From an uncultured Bacteroidales bacterium (lineage in GTDB: Bacteria > Bacteroidota > Bacteroidia > Bacteroidales > Paludibacteraceae), in contig CAIKVR010000237.1 of NCBI GenBank assembly GCA_903830915.1, positions 1 to 43,701 of the forward strand: a stretch of DNA of 43,701 nt, in the 5' to 3' direction. The stretch's first letter is position 1. Every line of letters starts with the position of its first letter. The notes beneath the pieces were generated by a model. It was given only the letters and a program-made list of their open reading frames with translations, ran no database searches and was not told the DNA's origin. The translations under genes and the position numbers were made by a program. This document shows positions 10,747 to 20,251 of this stretch, piece after piece.

Positions 10747-13461
10747 TCATTGTTTCTCAAATTTCAAAGGCGGATTTCCATGGCTTCTTATCAGGTAAAA
10801 TCCGGGAGTCAGATCACTTACATTAATTTTACTATTAATCAAATTTTCCTGTTTTAGTAGTTTTCCGTAAATATTAAAAATTTCAACAGTTGACTGTTCT
10901 GATATGTCGGATTTAATGTAAAGGACATCTTTTACCGGATTAGGATATATGGAAATTGTACTTTTTGTAGGATTAAAAATCGCGGTGTCATCATTTTGTG
11001 TGGTACTTATTACCATCCAACCTACCTGTTCGGCATAATTAGTGGTTATAACAGAACTGGTTGATTTCTCTCTTTGTTTTGTCACATTAGCATATTTTGC
11101 CGACAAAGAAACAATTCTGAGCGCAGCCGTAGAATCATCATTGCAGGTCTGCATTTGCGAAATAAAATTTGGATTCGCAATACTATCACCGAAATTTATG
11201 GTAAAATATGATGAGCCTACTATTTTATCTGCTGTTTTACCAACTATCACTTTTTTATTGTTGAATGTGCCTACACCTGGAATTATGGCCAGATAAGAAA
11301 CTGATTCTGTACCCATTACTGAAGTATTGGCTGTTTCTTTCATCGTTCTTGCTTCAAAACCTATTTTTGTAATGTTTCTAACTCTTACATTAGTAGCTAA
11401 AGTGGAGGCAGAAAGTAATTGATTGGCAAATACAACAGGAATTGTATCGAAAGGAGTAGCAAATGTGAACTTTGTCCATGCAGGACCAGCTGAAACTCGT
11501 CCGGTTTGAGCTTTCAATCCTCCGAAATTGTATGATTTACCGGATTCAAAAATAGCATAGGATATATTTTCATCCTTTGGAAATGTAGGACTTACCTGAT
11601 AACTCCATGGAGCAAGCTGCAAATTAAACCTGGTTTTATAACTTATTAACTTCACCCTTGGTGTGATAAGTGCAGAGCTGTTATTATTTGTTGGTGCTCC
11701 AGTTATTATTACCGGTATAGCGGAATAAGGTTTTCTGAAAATAACAGGATTTACGCCTATATTATTAAACGAAAGAACTCCGCATTGAATTGTATCACTA
11801 CCAGCAGTAACATCCCAACCTATTTCGTTGGTATATGCCGACAATGTACTACCGGGAAGCTTGGATTTTGCACGAAAACGCACTTTACTTCCCTTTGAAA
11901 AGTCAAGTGTATCTACACATGTTTTTATGGTGGATAAATCGGTAGTTGCAAATTGAGAATAGCTTCCGTTATCAACTTTCTTTTCTACAATATACCCGTT
12001 GTAATAATCTAAATTCGGATCAACTACTGACACCGTAATTTTTGTATCAGTGAGTGCCACCGATAGTGACGGATTTGAATAATTAAAGGTAGGAATCACT
12101 TCATATTTTCGATTAAAAGCAAAAGTAGGATTATCATTTGCATAATATTTTCCTGCAGGAGTCAGTGTATCTCCTAAAACCATTGCTCTACAATCCTGTA
12201 CCCAATTATAAATTGAATATCTTTCGATAAAGGATGCTGTGTCTAAAACATTGAGAATGCCTTTCAAATCAGACAATTGCTTAGCTGCATTTGCTGCTGA
12301 TAAGGTATGATCCGTTGTAGGCCATGTCTCAGTAGTCCAGTTAGCACCGTTATTCCATTCGGTTATCCATATCGGGCGACCAGTTTTCTGATAAACATAC
12401 TTCAAATTACTTAACCAACTTGCTGGAGATGTATTTCCCCAATAAGCATGAACAGCTACGTAATCAACCCGGTAGTTTTTTGCTTTACAGCTATCTATAA
12501 AACTATAAAGCCACGAGAAGTTCGTAGTTGCAGGAGCTCCTAATCTCAATCCGGTTCTCATCATGTCAGGCCACTGAGCTAATGCCTGAGATACTGTAAG
12601 GTTTGATTGTTCGGTATGATCCGGTTCATTGAACCCTAGCACATGCGACACATATTGTTTCGCATTAATTTCCGCCCAACCCGGCCAACCACCATTTTGG
12701 CGTATCGGAACATATTCTACATAATTCGTAGTGGTACCACCAGCACTCCAGTCGTAACGCCAATTTGCATTTACCAAATTATATTGTGTCAGGCTGCTAC
12801 CTGCCCAGCCTTTTTTTGAAACCCATTCCCAACTAGTAACTCTGATAAATGATATTTTCTGATCAAGCAGATTGGGCAATAACGTGACTTCAAGATTACT
12901 GTTATCGGCAATGTAAACCCTACTATATCCAGTTCCGTCAGTAGTAATAGCAAAGGTAGCCATATAGCCTTTTTTCAACTTAAAGGAACGAATTTTATTA
13001 TCCATTACTCCAAGCGAATTGTAAAATGTAAACATTGAATAAGAAGCGGAGTCACCTGTAAAGTTTGCACCTGTATATACTTTCAATGGTTGAAATCCTG
13101 AAGACTGCCCAACAACAACAGCCCCTTGTTTATATATCGATATCCGTGCATTTGTTTTCTGAACAGCCTGACTACCATTTACATAAATAAATTTCAACAA
13201 CGAATCTACCACTGTTTGAGGCCGTATATTGTCGAAATAAACAAATGCGTCTTCAGAGTTTAGATTTACAACAGAATTAATTAAAGGAGTTGTAGATTTT
13301 GTGAAATGTAGATTTGCATTTCCAGTCAGATTTATTTCTTTATCAGTTAATGAACTCACTGATGAAGTTCCTGTAGTCAGATTTAAAGGGGTTCTGGTTT
13401 GGCTTACAAGAAAAAGAGAAATGCACAAAAAAACAGAAAGAAAAGTATGTTTAATTTTCAT
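10747..13461 (-). CDS. Secreted GH128-type glycoside hydrolase with T9SS tail
   Basis: This 904-residue protein has a signal peptide (residues 1 to about 21), a beta-rich N-terminal region to about 200, a TIM-barrel catalytic region at about 201-440, Fn3-like and other beta modules, and a type IX secretion tail from about 830 ('ISIYPNPVKDVLYI', 'VEIFNIYGKLL'). The catalytic part matches the Asl1/GH128 family of endo-beta-1,3-glucanases: 'GFNEPDH' gives the probable acid/base Glu279 and 'WITEWNN' the probable nucleophile Glu368. 'VDYVAVHAYW' lies between them. It is the first gene of the SusC/SusD operon, 37 bases before the FAS1 gene, and would cut polymer outside the cell. The family call is firm at fold level; the exact substrate is inferred. 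Confidence 0.85.
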   Translation of the reverse strand: MKIKHTFLSVFLCISLFLVSQTRTPLNLTTGTSSVSSLTDKEINLTGNANLHFTKSTTPLINSVVNLNSEDAFVYFDNIRPQTVVDSLLKFIYVNGSQAVQKTNARISIYKQGAVVVGQSSGFQPLKVYTGANFTGDSASYSMFTFYNSLGVMDNKIRSFKLKKGYMATFAITTDGTGYSRVYIADNSNLEVTLLPNLLDQKISFIRVTSWEWVSKKGWAGSSLTQYNLVNANWRYDWSAGGTTTNYVEYVPIRQNGGWPGWAEINAKQYVSHVLGFNEPDHTEQSNLTVSQALAQWPDMMRTGLRLGAPATTNFSWLYSFIDSCKAKNYRVDYVAVHAYWGNTSPASWLSNLKYVYQKTGRPIWITEWNNGANWTTETWPTTDHTLSAANAAKQLSDLKGILNVLDTASFIERYSIYNWVQDCRAMVLGDTLTPAGKYYANDNPTFAFNRKYEVIPTFNYSNPSLSVALTDTKITVSVVDPNLDYYNGYIVEKKVDNGSYSQFATTDLSTIKTCVDTLDFSKGSKVRFRAKSKLPGSTLSAYTNEIGWDVTAGSDTIQCGVLSFNNIGVNPVIFRKPYSAIPVIITGAPTNNNSSALITPRVKLISYKTRFNLQLAPWSYQVSPTFPKDENISYAIFESGKSYNFGGLKAQTGRVSAGPAWTKFTFATPFDTIPVVFANQLLSASTLATNVRVRNITKIGFEARTMKETANTSVMGTESVSYLAIIPGVGTFNNKKVIVGKTADKIVGSSYFTINFGDSIANPNFISQMQTCNDDSTAALRIVSLSAKYANVTKQREKSTSSVITTNYAEQVGWMVISTTQNDDTAIFNPTKSTISIYPNPVKDVLYIKSDISEQSTVEIFNIYGKLLKQENLINSKINVSDLTPGFYLIRSHGNPPLKFEKQ

Positions 13462-13497
13462 GATTTTTCCAAATTTTAGATAACATTAATTCCGGCA

Positions 13498-13506
13498 GCA
13501 AATATA
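13498..13506 (-). promoter_or_regulatory. Bacteroidota-type -7 promoter box of the glycan-uptake operon
   Basis: Read on the minus strand this is TATATTTGC, a full match to the TAnnTTTGC box of the primary sigma factor of this phylum. It lies 36 bases before the ATG of the GH128-type gene, which would give a 5' UTR of about 30 bases. I see no clear TTTG at the -33 position, so an activator may be needed, as is common for polysaccharide utilization loci. Confidence 0.6.
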
Positions 13507-14074
13507 GTACTGATTAAGATTTCTTGGGGGTAAAATTCATTCAAAAATGTAGATTGCTTTTAATAAAAAAAAACAATTCAACTTAATTTAAATAGATCGT
13601 GCATTTCAACTCTTCTAATTTCTACATATATCTGTAATCAAATTAGTCATCAGCAAAGTGTCCTGTTATAATATTTAGATTTAAATCAAAGGAATTTGAA
13701 AAAACTAAAATACCTTGTTCACCATATATTATTCACTTAAAAACAACTTGCATTAAATTCACAGCACGATTCACTAAAATAGCACCAAAATACAGTTGCA
13801 AATGTATAATAACTTAGCAAAAAAAGTTGTCTTAAATCAGTCATAAACAATCTGCTAATTAAGCATTATTAGCAATCCAGCATGTTGATACTTTTTTTCT
13901 GAGAAACAACCTATATTCCGAAGTTACTTAAATTTACTGTCATTGTAGTTTATCACTAAAAGAATCAAAAAGTTGTGTTTGTTTAAACGAGATACAATAA
14001 TACTAATTAAACTGGTAAATCAGATTATACCCATTATTGAATTAATTTTACACCTATTAGTCATTTAATAGCTA

Positions 14075-14083
14075 TATTTTTGT
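14075..14083 (+). promoter_or_regulatory. Possible -7 promoter box for the LamG protein gene
   Basis: TATTTTTGT fits the TAnnTTTG consensus and would start transcription about 70 bases before the ATG at 14161. The surroundings are AT-rich, so a chance match is possible. No -33 TTTG is seen at the usual spacing. Confidence 0.35.
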
Positions 14084-14160
14084 ATCTGAAATTTCTATAA
14101 AAAGCGTATAAGTAAAAATTATTCTTTAATCTTATTAAACACAATAATTAAATTATCATC

Positions 14161-17100
14161 ATGAAAAAAAATTACTTTTTCAGATTCACGAAACTCTTTC
14201 TATTTATTGGAGGGTTATTTTTTAGTTCCGGTATATTAGCTCAGGATATTACTACCGGGCTTATTTTAAATTATGATTTTGAAACATTGAACGGAGGAAC
14301 TTCTGTTGCTGATGTATCGGGAAATAATAATGCAGGTACATTAACTGGTACAAGAGATACGGTTGGCTACAATGGACATGGAGTATTCTGTGGCGTTAAG
14401 ACCAATTATATTATGCTTCCTGCCAATATTAATGCAGGCTTAACTTCGTTTACTTATGCATCATGGGTAAAACTTGATGCATTAAAAAATGCAACTCGTT
14501 TTTTTGATTTAGGTAGTGGTGCCAATGCAACTAATAACTTCCTGGCTTTTGTGCCAAGTTATAATGTTGATAATGGATTTATGTGTTTACGTTACCGACC
14601 AGCTACAGGAACTGCTTATAATTTGGTAAGTACAACAAAATGTCCTGTAGGATCATGGGCACATGTTGCAGTTACTTATGACTGGAATGGAACTACCGGA
14701 ACTGCTACTATTTATCTGAACGGAGCAAATGTTGGTTCTTTAGCAAATCTAACCTATAATATAAGTACCTCATTGGGAATAGCAGGGGCAACAAGCGAAA
14801 ACTACCTTGGAATATCGCGATGGGCTCAGGATTTAAATGGATTTGACGGAACTTTCGATGATGTCCGTTTCTACAACAGGGCATTAACCGCAACCGATAT
14901 TTTGACCATGAATGGTCTTGCTGAATTGAATAATCAATATGCTAATCTGTCACTGGGTGACATAAGTGCAGTAACTTCTAAACTAACTTTGCCAACAACT
15001 GCCGGAACAAAGGGCGTAACAATCCGATGGGCTTCTTCAAAACCTGCAATTATTGATACATTAGGAAATGTTACACAACCTAGCAAATACGATGTTAGCG
15101 TTACACTTACAGCAACATTAACGCAGACAGTTAATGGGAAAGTATATAACCTTAACAAATCTTTCACAGCAAAAGTAATTGGAATTGAACCAACTCCGGT
15201 ACAAATTGCAACATGGAATTTCACCTCCAACAATATTACTCTTGAAAATGACACATTAAGAGTTCTTGATGTTGCAAGTGGATTTAAAGGTACAATAATG
15301 AATGAAGCACGTATTAGGACTATTGGTTCAACTGAACATGTAAATGTATTGGATTTAGGAAGTGGTAAAGGTTATTTTGACATGGGTCAGAATATTGGTC
15401 AGGCAATCTATGCTTTAGCCGACCATACTATCATGGGTTATTTCCGTGTTGATGATACATATACAAATATTGCTGCCGGTGGAAATTATTATTGGAATTT
15501 CAGTAATTCAGGCGATGTTGGAAAATATGCCAACGGTTTTATGTATGGACGGTTGAATGCTCAGGCTGCAGGTCTCTCTGCTGCAGGATCTCCAAGTACA
15601 TCAACAAGTTATGCAACTGCTGCTGCAAAAGGAGGATGGCATCATTTTGCCTATACTTTAAAGGGCACTACAGGCACGGTGTATGTTGACGGCGTTAATG
15701 TTGCCCAAAATGCTGCCATGCTGATACCATCTAACACACTTCCAAAAGATAATCTGTCGGGAACAATATGTAATTGGCTTGGCCGTTCAGGATGGTTAAC
15801 AGATGCATATTTACAACAAACTTTATTATTCGATTTTCGCGTATTAAGTGTTACTCTAACCGGTGATGATTTGAATTTTGGATTCGAAGGTTTTGACCCG
15901 GTGATCTCAACTCTGGACAAACTGAATACGGCTTATGCTGAAAATCCGGACTATTTGACTCCTGAATTACAAACTGAAAAAGACAATCTTTCTATTGGTG
16001 ATTTAAGCGCCGTTAAATCAAACATAATACTGCCTACCAAAGGAATCCTTGATCCGACAGTTTTTATTAGTTGGAAAACAACAAATAATAAATTAATTGA
16101 TATTAATGGAAACGTTATGCGTCCTGATTATTATAATTATAACGATACTCTGACAGCTGTTCTCCTGAAAAATGGTCAACAAACAACTAAAGTATTCGCA
16201 GCTACAGTTATCAAAAAAGACAATTCTGAGTTCAAAAACGATCTTTTGGTTAAATATGATTTTTCAAATGTTACCGATTCACTTGTAACTGATGTTGCCG
16301 AAAAACATTTTACCGGTACTTTGAAAAATAAAGCTAAAGTTCATTCAATAGGAGCTACTACCAAATATAATGTATTAAGCTTAGGTGATAGTATTGGTTA
16401 TTTTGATTTAGGTCCTGAAATTGGCAAATTAATATACAACCAATCGGATTATACCGTAGGAGCATATTATCGTATCGATACAGCTTATACAGAATTGAGC
16501 AAAAACGGGAACTTCCTATTTTCATTTGCAAATGGTACATCTCAGATGACAGACCAGAACGGATATATAATTGGTAGCTTGCTTAATCAGAGTGTAAGCA
16601 TCAGTCCAAAGTATTATACTGCTGCTTCAGGAAATGAAGCCGTAAGTTTTGCTACAGCAGCTTTACAAGGAGGATGGCACCATTTTGGATATACTCAAAG
16701 TGGAACTACGGGCACTGTTTTTGTTGATGGTATTCCGATTGCCACTGGTGTAATTAGCAATTTGCCTAAAACAGCACTTCCAAAACAAAACCTTTTAGGA
16801 ACTCCATATAACTGGATAGGACGTTCTTGCTATTCCTCGGATGTTTATTTGAGAAAAACACTTGTCTATGACTTCCGTCTATATAGCAGAGCATTGAATG
16901 ATACTGAAATTCAGAATGATGTTTTAAATGTTGGAAATACGATTTCCGCATTAGATGCAGCTTATCTTGAAGATCCTACAGAGGTTAAACAAATAAAAAA
17001 ATCAGATTATACAGTAACTTCCTCCCTGGGTTTAATTAAACTAATCGGATTAAACGGAAATGAGAAAATAACTATTTTTGATGTTGCAGGTCGCCACATA

Positions 17101-17190
17101 AATACTTTGCATAAAACCGCTATAGCTGTTAAGTCCGGGGTTTATATTGTAAAAATAAATAATTACATTACAAAACTTATTGTAAGATAA
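14161..17190 (+). CDS. Secreted three-LamG protein with T9SS sorting tail
   Basis: This 1009-residue protein has a signal peptide ending in ILAQ at residue 28. Three LamG/concanavalin-like beta-sandwich domains lie at about 33-243, 346-570 and 690-915. The pattern 'GSWAHVAVTYDW' or 'GGWHHFAYTLKGTTGTVYVDG' marks each one. Two 'atrophied Ig'-type domains at about 255-341 and 595-685 ('LSLGDISAVTSKLTLP', 'LSIGDLSAVKSNIILP') separate them. LamG 2 and 3 are clearly internal duplicates. A short type IX secretion tail ('ITIFDVAGRHINTL ... GVYIVKI') ends the protein. No catalytic domain is recognisable, so it is probably a secreted or surface-attached glycan-binding protein. It is divergent from the GH128 gene and may be co-regulated with it. 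Confidence 0.85.
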   Translation: MKKNYFFRFTKLFLFIGGLFFSSGILAQDITTGLILNYDFETLNGGTSVADVSGNNNAGTLTGTRDTVGYNGHGVFCGVKTNYIMLPANINAGLTSFTYASWVKLDALKNATRFFDLGSGANATNNFLAFVPSYNVDNGFMCLRYRPATGTAYNLVSTTKCPVGSWAHVAVTYDWNGTTGTATIYLNGANVGSLANLTYNISTSLGIAGATSENYLGISRWAQDLNGFDGTFDDVRFYNRALTATDILTMNGLAELNNQYANLSLGDISAVTSKLTLPTTAGTKGVTIRWASSKPAIIDTLGNVTQPSKYDVSVTLTATLTQTVNGKVYNLNKSFTAKVIGIEPTPVQIATWNFTSNNITLENDTLRVLDVASGFKGTIMNEARIRTIGSTEHVNVLDLGSGKGYFDMGQNIGQAIYALADHTIMGYFRVDDTYTNIAAGGNYYWNFSNSGDVGKYANGFMYGRLNAQAAGLSAAGSPSTSTSYATAAAKGGWHHFAYTLKGTTGTVYVDGVNVAQNAAMLIPSNTLPKDNLSGTICNWLGRSGWLTDAYLQQTLLFDFRVLSVTLTGDDLNFGFEGFDPVISTLDKLNTAYAENPDYLTPELQTEKDNLSIGDLSAVKSNIILPTKGILDPTVFISWKTTNNKLIDINGNVMRPDYYNYNDTLTAVLLKNGQQTTKVFAATVIKKDNSEFKNDLLVKYDFSNVTDSLVTDVAEKHFTGTLKNKAKVHSIGATTKYNVLSLGDSIGYFDLGPEIGKLIYNQSDYTVGAYYRIDTAYTELSKNGNFLFSFANGTSQMTDQNGYIIGSLLNQSVSISPKYYTAASGNEAVSFATAALQGGWHHFGYTQSGTTGTVFVDGIPIATGVISNLPKTALPKQNLLGTPYNWIGRSCYSSDVYLRKTLVYDFRLYSRALNDTEIQNDVLNVGNTISALDAAYLEDPTEVKQIKKSDYTVTSSLGLIKLIGLNGNEKITIFDVAGRHINTLHKTAIAVKSGVYIVKINNYITKLIVR

Positions 17191-17225
17191 TAAAGAATAC
17201 GATTAATAAACGATTTATATATTCC

Positions 17226-17260
17226 ACACCCCAAAAGTTAGTTAAAAACTTTTGGGGTGT
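17226..17260 (+). terminator. Strong hairpin terminator after the LamG protein gene
   Basis: A perfect 14-bp stem (ACACCCCAAAAGTT pairing with AACTTTTGGGGTGT) with a 7-base loop lies 36 bases after the stop codon. The following bases are T-rich but not a pure T-run. It separates the glycan locus from the housekeeping genes. Confidence 0.75.
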
Positions 17261-17461
17261 AGTTTATAGTTTAACTTCATTTTTGTTTTAATACTTTTCG
17301 TCAAAATAATTAGCTGAAGTACCTCCTGCTGACATACTAATTGCAATGTGTTGACAAACTGCTATATTGAAGCATATTATTTCAAAGGAACGAAAGTTTA
17401 TTGAACTACCCATCTAATCACGTGATTATCCGAATTTTTTCAACCTACGACTATTTTTCCG

Positions 17462-17470
17462 TATCTTTGC
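17462..17470 (+). promoter_or_regulatory. -7 promoter box that fixes the ClC channel start
   Basis: TATCTTTGC is a full match to the phylum's -7 consensus. Transcription would begin near 17476, only about 15 bases before the ATG at 17491. An upstream in-frame TTG at 17401 lies before this promoter and so cannot be the start. Confidence 0.7.
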
Positions 17471-17490
17471 AGCTAGTTTTATCCTTAGGT

Positions 17491-19269
17491 ATGGAAAGTA
17501 AAAGTTGGTATATCAGAATGATTGAGTGGCGGGAAACGCATATCAAAGAGCGCAATTTTATTTTGATATTAAGTTTTTTAGTTGGTGTTTTTGCTGCTGT
17601 TGCTGCTTTTCTTCTCAAATCGAGCATTCATCTTATACAGAATCTCCTGACTGATAGTTTCAGTAGGTATTCGGTAAATTACTGGTACCTGGTTTTTCCC
17701 GCCGTTGGTATTTCGCTCACCTATCTTTTTGTCCGTTTCGTGGTAAAAGACAATATCAGCCACGGTGTTACGCGGATTTTGTATGCCATTTCGCAGCGAA
17801 AAAGCATTCTGAAACTTCATAATACCTGGACTTCGCTGGTAGGAAGTGCCGTGACGATTGGTTTTGGGGGATCGGTTGGAGCTGAAGCACCAATTGTACT
17901 CACCGGAGCTGCTATAGGGTCTAATCTGGGGAATTTCTTCAAGATGGATCAGAAAACGCTGATGCTGCTGGTGGGATGCGGTGCTGCCGGAGCTATCGGA
18001 GGCATTTTCAAAGCACCCATTGCCGGACTTATGTTTACGCTGGAAGTGCTTATGCTCGAAATGACGCTTACCGCCATCGTTCCTCTGCTTATTTCGTCTG
18101 TTACGGCTACTGCCCTGTCGTATATTTTCTCCGGAAGTTCGTTTACCTTTGAGTTTGGCACGTACGAAAGTTTCAGCGTGGCGCGCATTCCACACCTTAT
18201 TTTACTGGGAATTGTTTGCGGGTTGGTTTCGCTGTATTTTACACGCGGTATGAACCGTCTGGAAGGCGTTTTCCGACTGGTAAAAAACCCATTCTACAAG
18301 TTGCTGATAGGCGGCGCAACACTGAGTTTGTTTATTTTCCTCTTCCCACCGCTCTATGGCGAAGGTTACGATACCATTGTGGCCTTGCTTAACGGTCATT
18401 CATCCACCGTTCTCGATCGAAGTTTGTTTCTTGGGTTAGGGAGCAGTCCGTGGGTAATAATTATTTATCTTGTATTAATTATAGTATTTAAAATATTTGC
18501 TTCGGCAGCTACAACCAGTGGTGGTGGTGTAGGAGGTATTTTTGCTCCTTCGCTTTTTGTAGGTTGCTTAACCGGTTTTGTAGTTTCGCATTTACTGAAA
18601 TTAGTGGGTTTTCCGGTACCTGAATCCAACTTTGCACTGGCGGGAATGTCCGGGCTAATGTCGGGAGTTATGCATGCACCGCTCACGGGAATTTTCCTGA
18701 TTGCTGAGCTTACCGGTGGTTATAACCTGTTTATGACACTGATGATTGTTTCCACGGTTTCGTACCTCACCATTATTATTTTCGAACCGCACAGCCTCTA
18801 TGCCATGCGTTTGGCACAAAAAGGCGAGCTTATGACGCATCACAAAGACAAAGCCATTCTGTCGATGCTGAAAATGGAGAATTTTATTGAAACTGATTTT
18901 ATAGTATTGAATCCCGAAATGACATTGGGTGAACTGGTGAAAAATATCTCACGTTCAAAACGCAACCTGTTTCCGGTACTTCACCCAATAACGAACAAAA
19001 TTATTGGCATTGTGCTGGTTGACGAAGTCCGAAACATTATGTTCAGGCAGGACTTGTACGACCGGTTTAAAGTAAACAAACTCATGACGTCCGTACCTGC
19101 CACCCTGAATGTGAATATGCCTATGGAAAAAGTGATGGATATTTTTGAAGATACAAATTCGTGGTATTTACCGGTGGTGGACGACGATAAAGTGTATCTG
19201 GGCTTTGTATCGAAATCGAAGATTTTCAACTCGTACCGCCATGTGCTAGTGCATTTTTCGGACGAATGA
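17491..19269 (+). CDS. ClC-family chloride channel/transporter with CBS pair
   Basis: This 593-residue inner-membrane protein belongs to the ClC family, which moves chloride, sometimes in exchange for protons. About ten hydrophobic segments span residues 20-440. Family signatures are visible: 'GGSVGAEAPIV' with the gating Glu at residue 132, and 'GVGGIFAPSLFVG'. The C-terminal 150 residues form two CBS domains, which usually bind adenine nucleotides and regulate gating. The start at 17491 is chosen because a consensus -7 box lies just upstream. The stop codon runs directly into a CCCCTAACCCC repeat. GC content and codon use appear higher than in the glycan locus before it. Confidence 0.93.
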   Translation: MESKSWYIRMIEWRETHIKERNFILILSFLVGVFAAVAAFLLKSSIHLIQNLLTDSFSRYSVNYWYLVFPAVGISLTYLFVRFVVKDNISHGVTRILYAISQRKSILKLHNTWTSLVGSAVTIGFGGSVGAEAPIVLTGAAIGSNLGNFFKMDQKTLMLLVGCGAAGAIGGIFKAPIAGLMFTLEVLMLEMTLTAIVPLLISSVTATALSYIFSGSSFTFEFGTYESFSVARIPHLILLGIVCGLVSLYFTRGMNRLEGVFRLVKNPFYKLLIGGATLSLFIFLFPPLYGEGYDTIVALLNGHSSTVLDRSLFLGLGSSPWVIIIYLVLIIVFKIFASAATTSGGGVGGIFAPSLFVGCLTGFVVSHLLKLVGFPVPESNFALAGMSGLMSGVMHAPLTGIFLIAELTGGYNLFMTLMIVSTVSYLTIIIFEPHSLYAMRLAQKGELMTHHKDKAILSMLKMENFIETDFIVLNPEMTLGELVKNISRSKRNLFPVLHPITNKIIGIVLVDEVRNIMFRQDLYDRFKVNKLMTSVPATLNVNMPMEKVMDIFEDTNSWYLPVVDDDKVYLGFVSKSKIFNSYRHVLVHFSDE

Positions 19270-19361
19270 CCCCTAACCCCTAAAGGGGGACATTGGGTAC
19301 TATTTTACTGAAACTTATTAAACAAATAATCACAACTATTCTCCCCTTTAGGGGTCAGGGG
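19270..19361. repeat. Inverted pair of CCCCTTTAGGGG-type palindromes
   Basis: Two copies face each other: 19270-19290 (CCCCTAACCCCTAAAGGGGG) and 19342-19361 (TCCCCTTTAGGGGTCAGGGG). They fill nearly the whole gap between the ClC gene and xseB and can fold into one long hairpin. The same motif pair recurs at 20252-20343 and, in a variant form, at 24810-24880. Confidence 0.85.
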
Positions 19362-19374
19362 TAAAGTCAAATTT

Positions 19375-19572
19375 ATGAAAAAACAAACCTATACCGAAGC
19401 TGTTGCCGAACTGGAACTGATTCTGTCAGAGCTCGAAAACAGTGGCGAGGTAAATATGGAACTGATTGCTGAAAAGGTAAAAAGGGCAGCTGTTTTGATG
19501 GAGTTTTGCAAAAAACAGCTTCACGAACTGGATACGGATTTGGAGAAAATTTTATCGGAACTGGGAAACTGA
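19375..19572 (+). CDS. xseB: Exodeoxyribonuclease VII small subunit
   Basis: This 65-residue protein matches XseB, the small subunit of exonuclease VII, which degrades single-stranded DNA in both directions in recombination and repair. The family pattern is seen in 'TYTEAVAELELILSELENSG' (one continuous N-terminal helix) and the following acidic helical hairpin ending 'ELDTDLEKILSE'. The length is typical. The large subunit gene xseA, often the neighbour, is not next to it or elsewhere in the window. The gene is convergent with the B3/B4-domain gene, with only 1 base between stop codons. Confidence 0.9.
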   Translation: MKKQTYTEAVAELELILSELENSGEVNMELIAEKVKRAAVLMEFCKKQLHELDTDLEKILSELGN

Positions 19573-19573
19573 T

Positions 19574-20233
19574 TTAGCCGATATATTCAACATCAAACGA
19601 AGCTAAACCGGCATATTTCTCAAGCAATTCGTGGCTGTGTTCAACAGCTTCTTGCAAGCCTTCATTACCTGAATATCCATTGATTATCATCAGCAGATGG
19701 GTCGTAGAATCAGTGATTTTGGTACGTTCATTGTCGCTGGTGGGTGTACCGATTCCTCCTGTTTCGTCGCGATAAAGCGGCAATCCTTCCACATTCAGCA
19801 AGCCCCGTCCGATCGCTTCAAATTCATCGTCCGCAGTCCCGACTCCCAGCACAACATCACCCTGAATTTTATCCGCATCAAAGCCTCCAATGGAAAAACC
19901 ACTGCGAATAGAAACCAGATTGATAATATCTACTAATGTACTGACTTTATAAATCTCAATCTCACGAACAATGCGACGACAAAGAGCTTCTGCGGATGGG
20001 CGGTAACGGTTGGGATCTTTCCCCAACGTTTTGTAAGCCTGCCGGGTAGCAGCTATTTCCGGACGTTTGTTTATTTCTTCAATGAGGTAAGTGCTCCGGA
20101 TTTTCTGCATTTCAGTCTCCATTTCCTCCCAGAATTCATCCGAAGTTACTCCATTCTGAACCCGGCAACGGATTACAGCCAGTTTCAAATCAGGACAAGC
20201 TTTTCGGATTTCAGAAGATATTTCTATTTTCAT
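19574..20233 (-). CDS. B3/B4 tRNA-binding domain protein
   Basis: This 219-residue stand-alone protein consists largely of a B3/B4 domain, the editing domain of the phenylalanyl-tRNA synthetase beta chain. Visible family features are 'TRQAYKTLGKDPNRYRPSAEAL' near residues 63-84, 'VDIINLVSIRSGFSIGGFD' near 102-120, and 'YRDETGGIGTPTSDNERT' near 155-172. Free-standing B3/B4 proteins occur widely, but their role is uncertain; trans-editing of mischarged tRNA is one idea. It lies downstream of pgeF in the same direction, separated by a repeat pair. Confidence 0.85.
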   Translation of the reverse strand: MKIEISSEIRKACPDLKLAVIRCRVQNGVTSDEFWEEMETEMQKIRSTYLIEEINKRPEIAATRQAYKTLGKDPNRYRPSAEALCRRIVREIEIYKVSTLVDIINLVSIRSGFSIGGFDADKIQGDVVLGVGTADDEFEAIGRGLLNVEGLPLYRDETGGIGTPTSDNERTKITDSTTHLLMIINGYSGNEGLQEAVEHSHELLEKYAGLASFDVEYIG

Positions 20234-20251
20234 AATAACAATGAAATGCCA

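Larger units (their letters stand above)
13462..14160. other. AT-rich divergent intergenic region
   Basis: This is a 699-base stretch between the two divergent secreted-protein genes. Apart from the -7 boxes listed separately it holds no convincing ORF, RNA gene or long repeat that I can see. It is strongly AT-rich. Its length suggests regulator binding sites, but no HTCS, ECF-sigma or other regulator gene for this locus lies within the window. Confidence 0.6.

Noticed and set aside
17401-17490. A 30-residue N-terminal extension of the ClC channel from a TTG
   Set aside because: A consensus -7 promoter box lies within it, so the mRNA would start after this codon.
17578-18195. A 205-codon minus-strand ORF
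   Set aside because: It is opposite the conserved ClC channel gene, has low-complexity composition and no family features.
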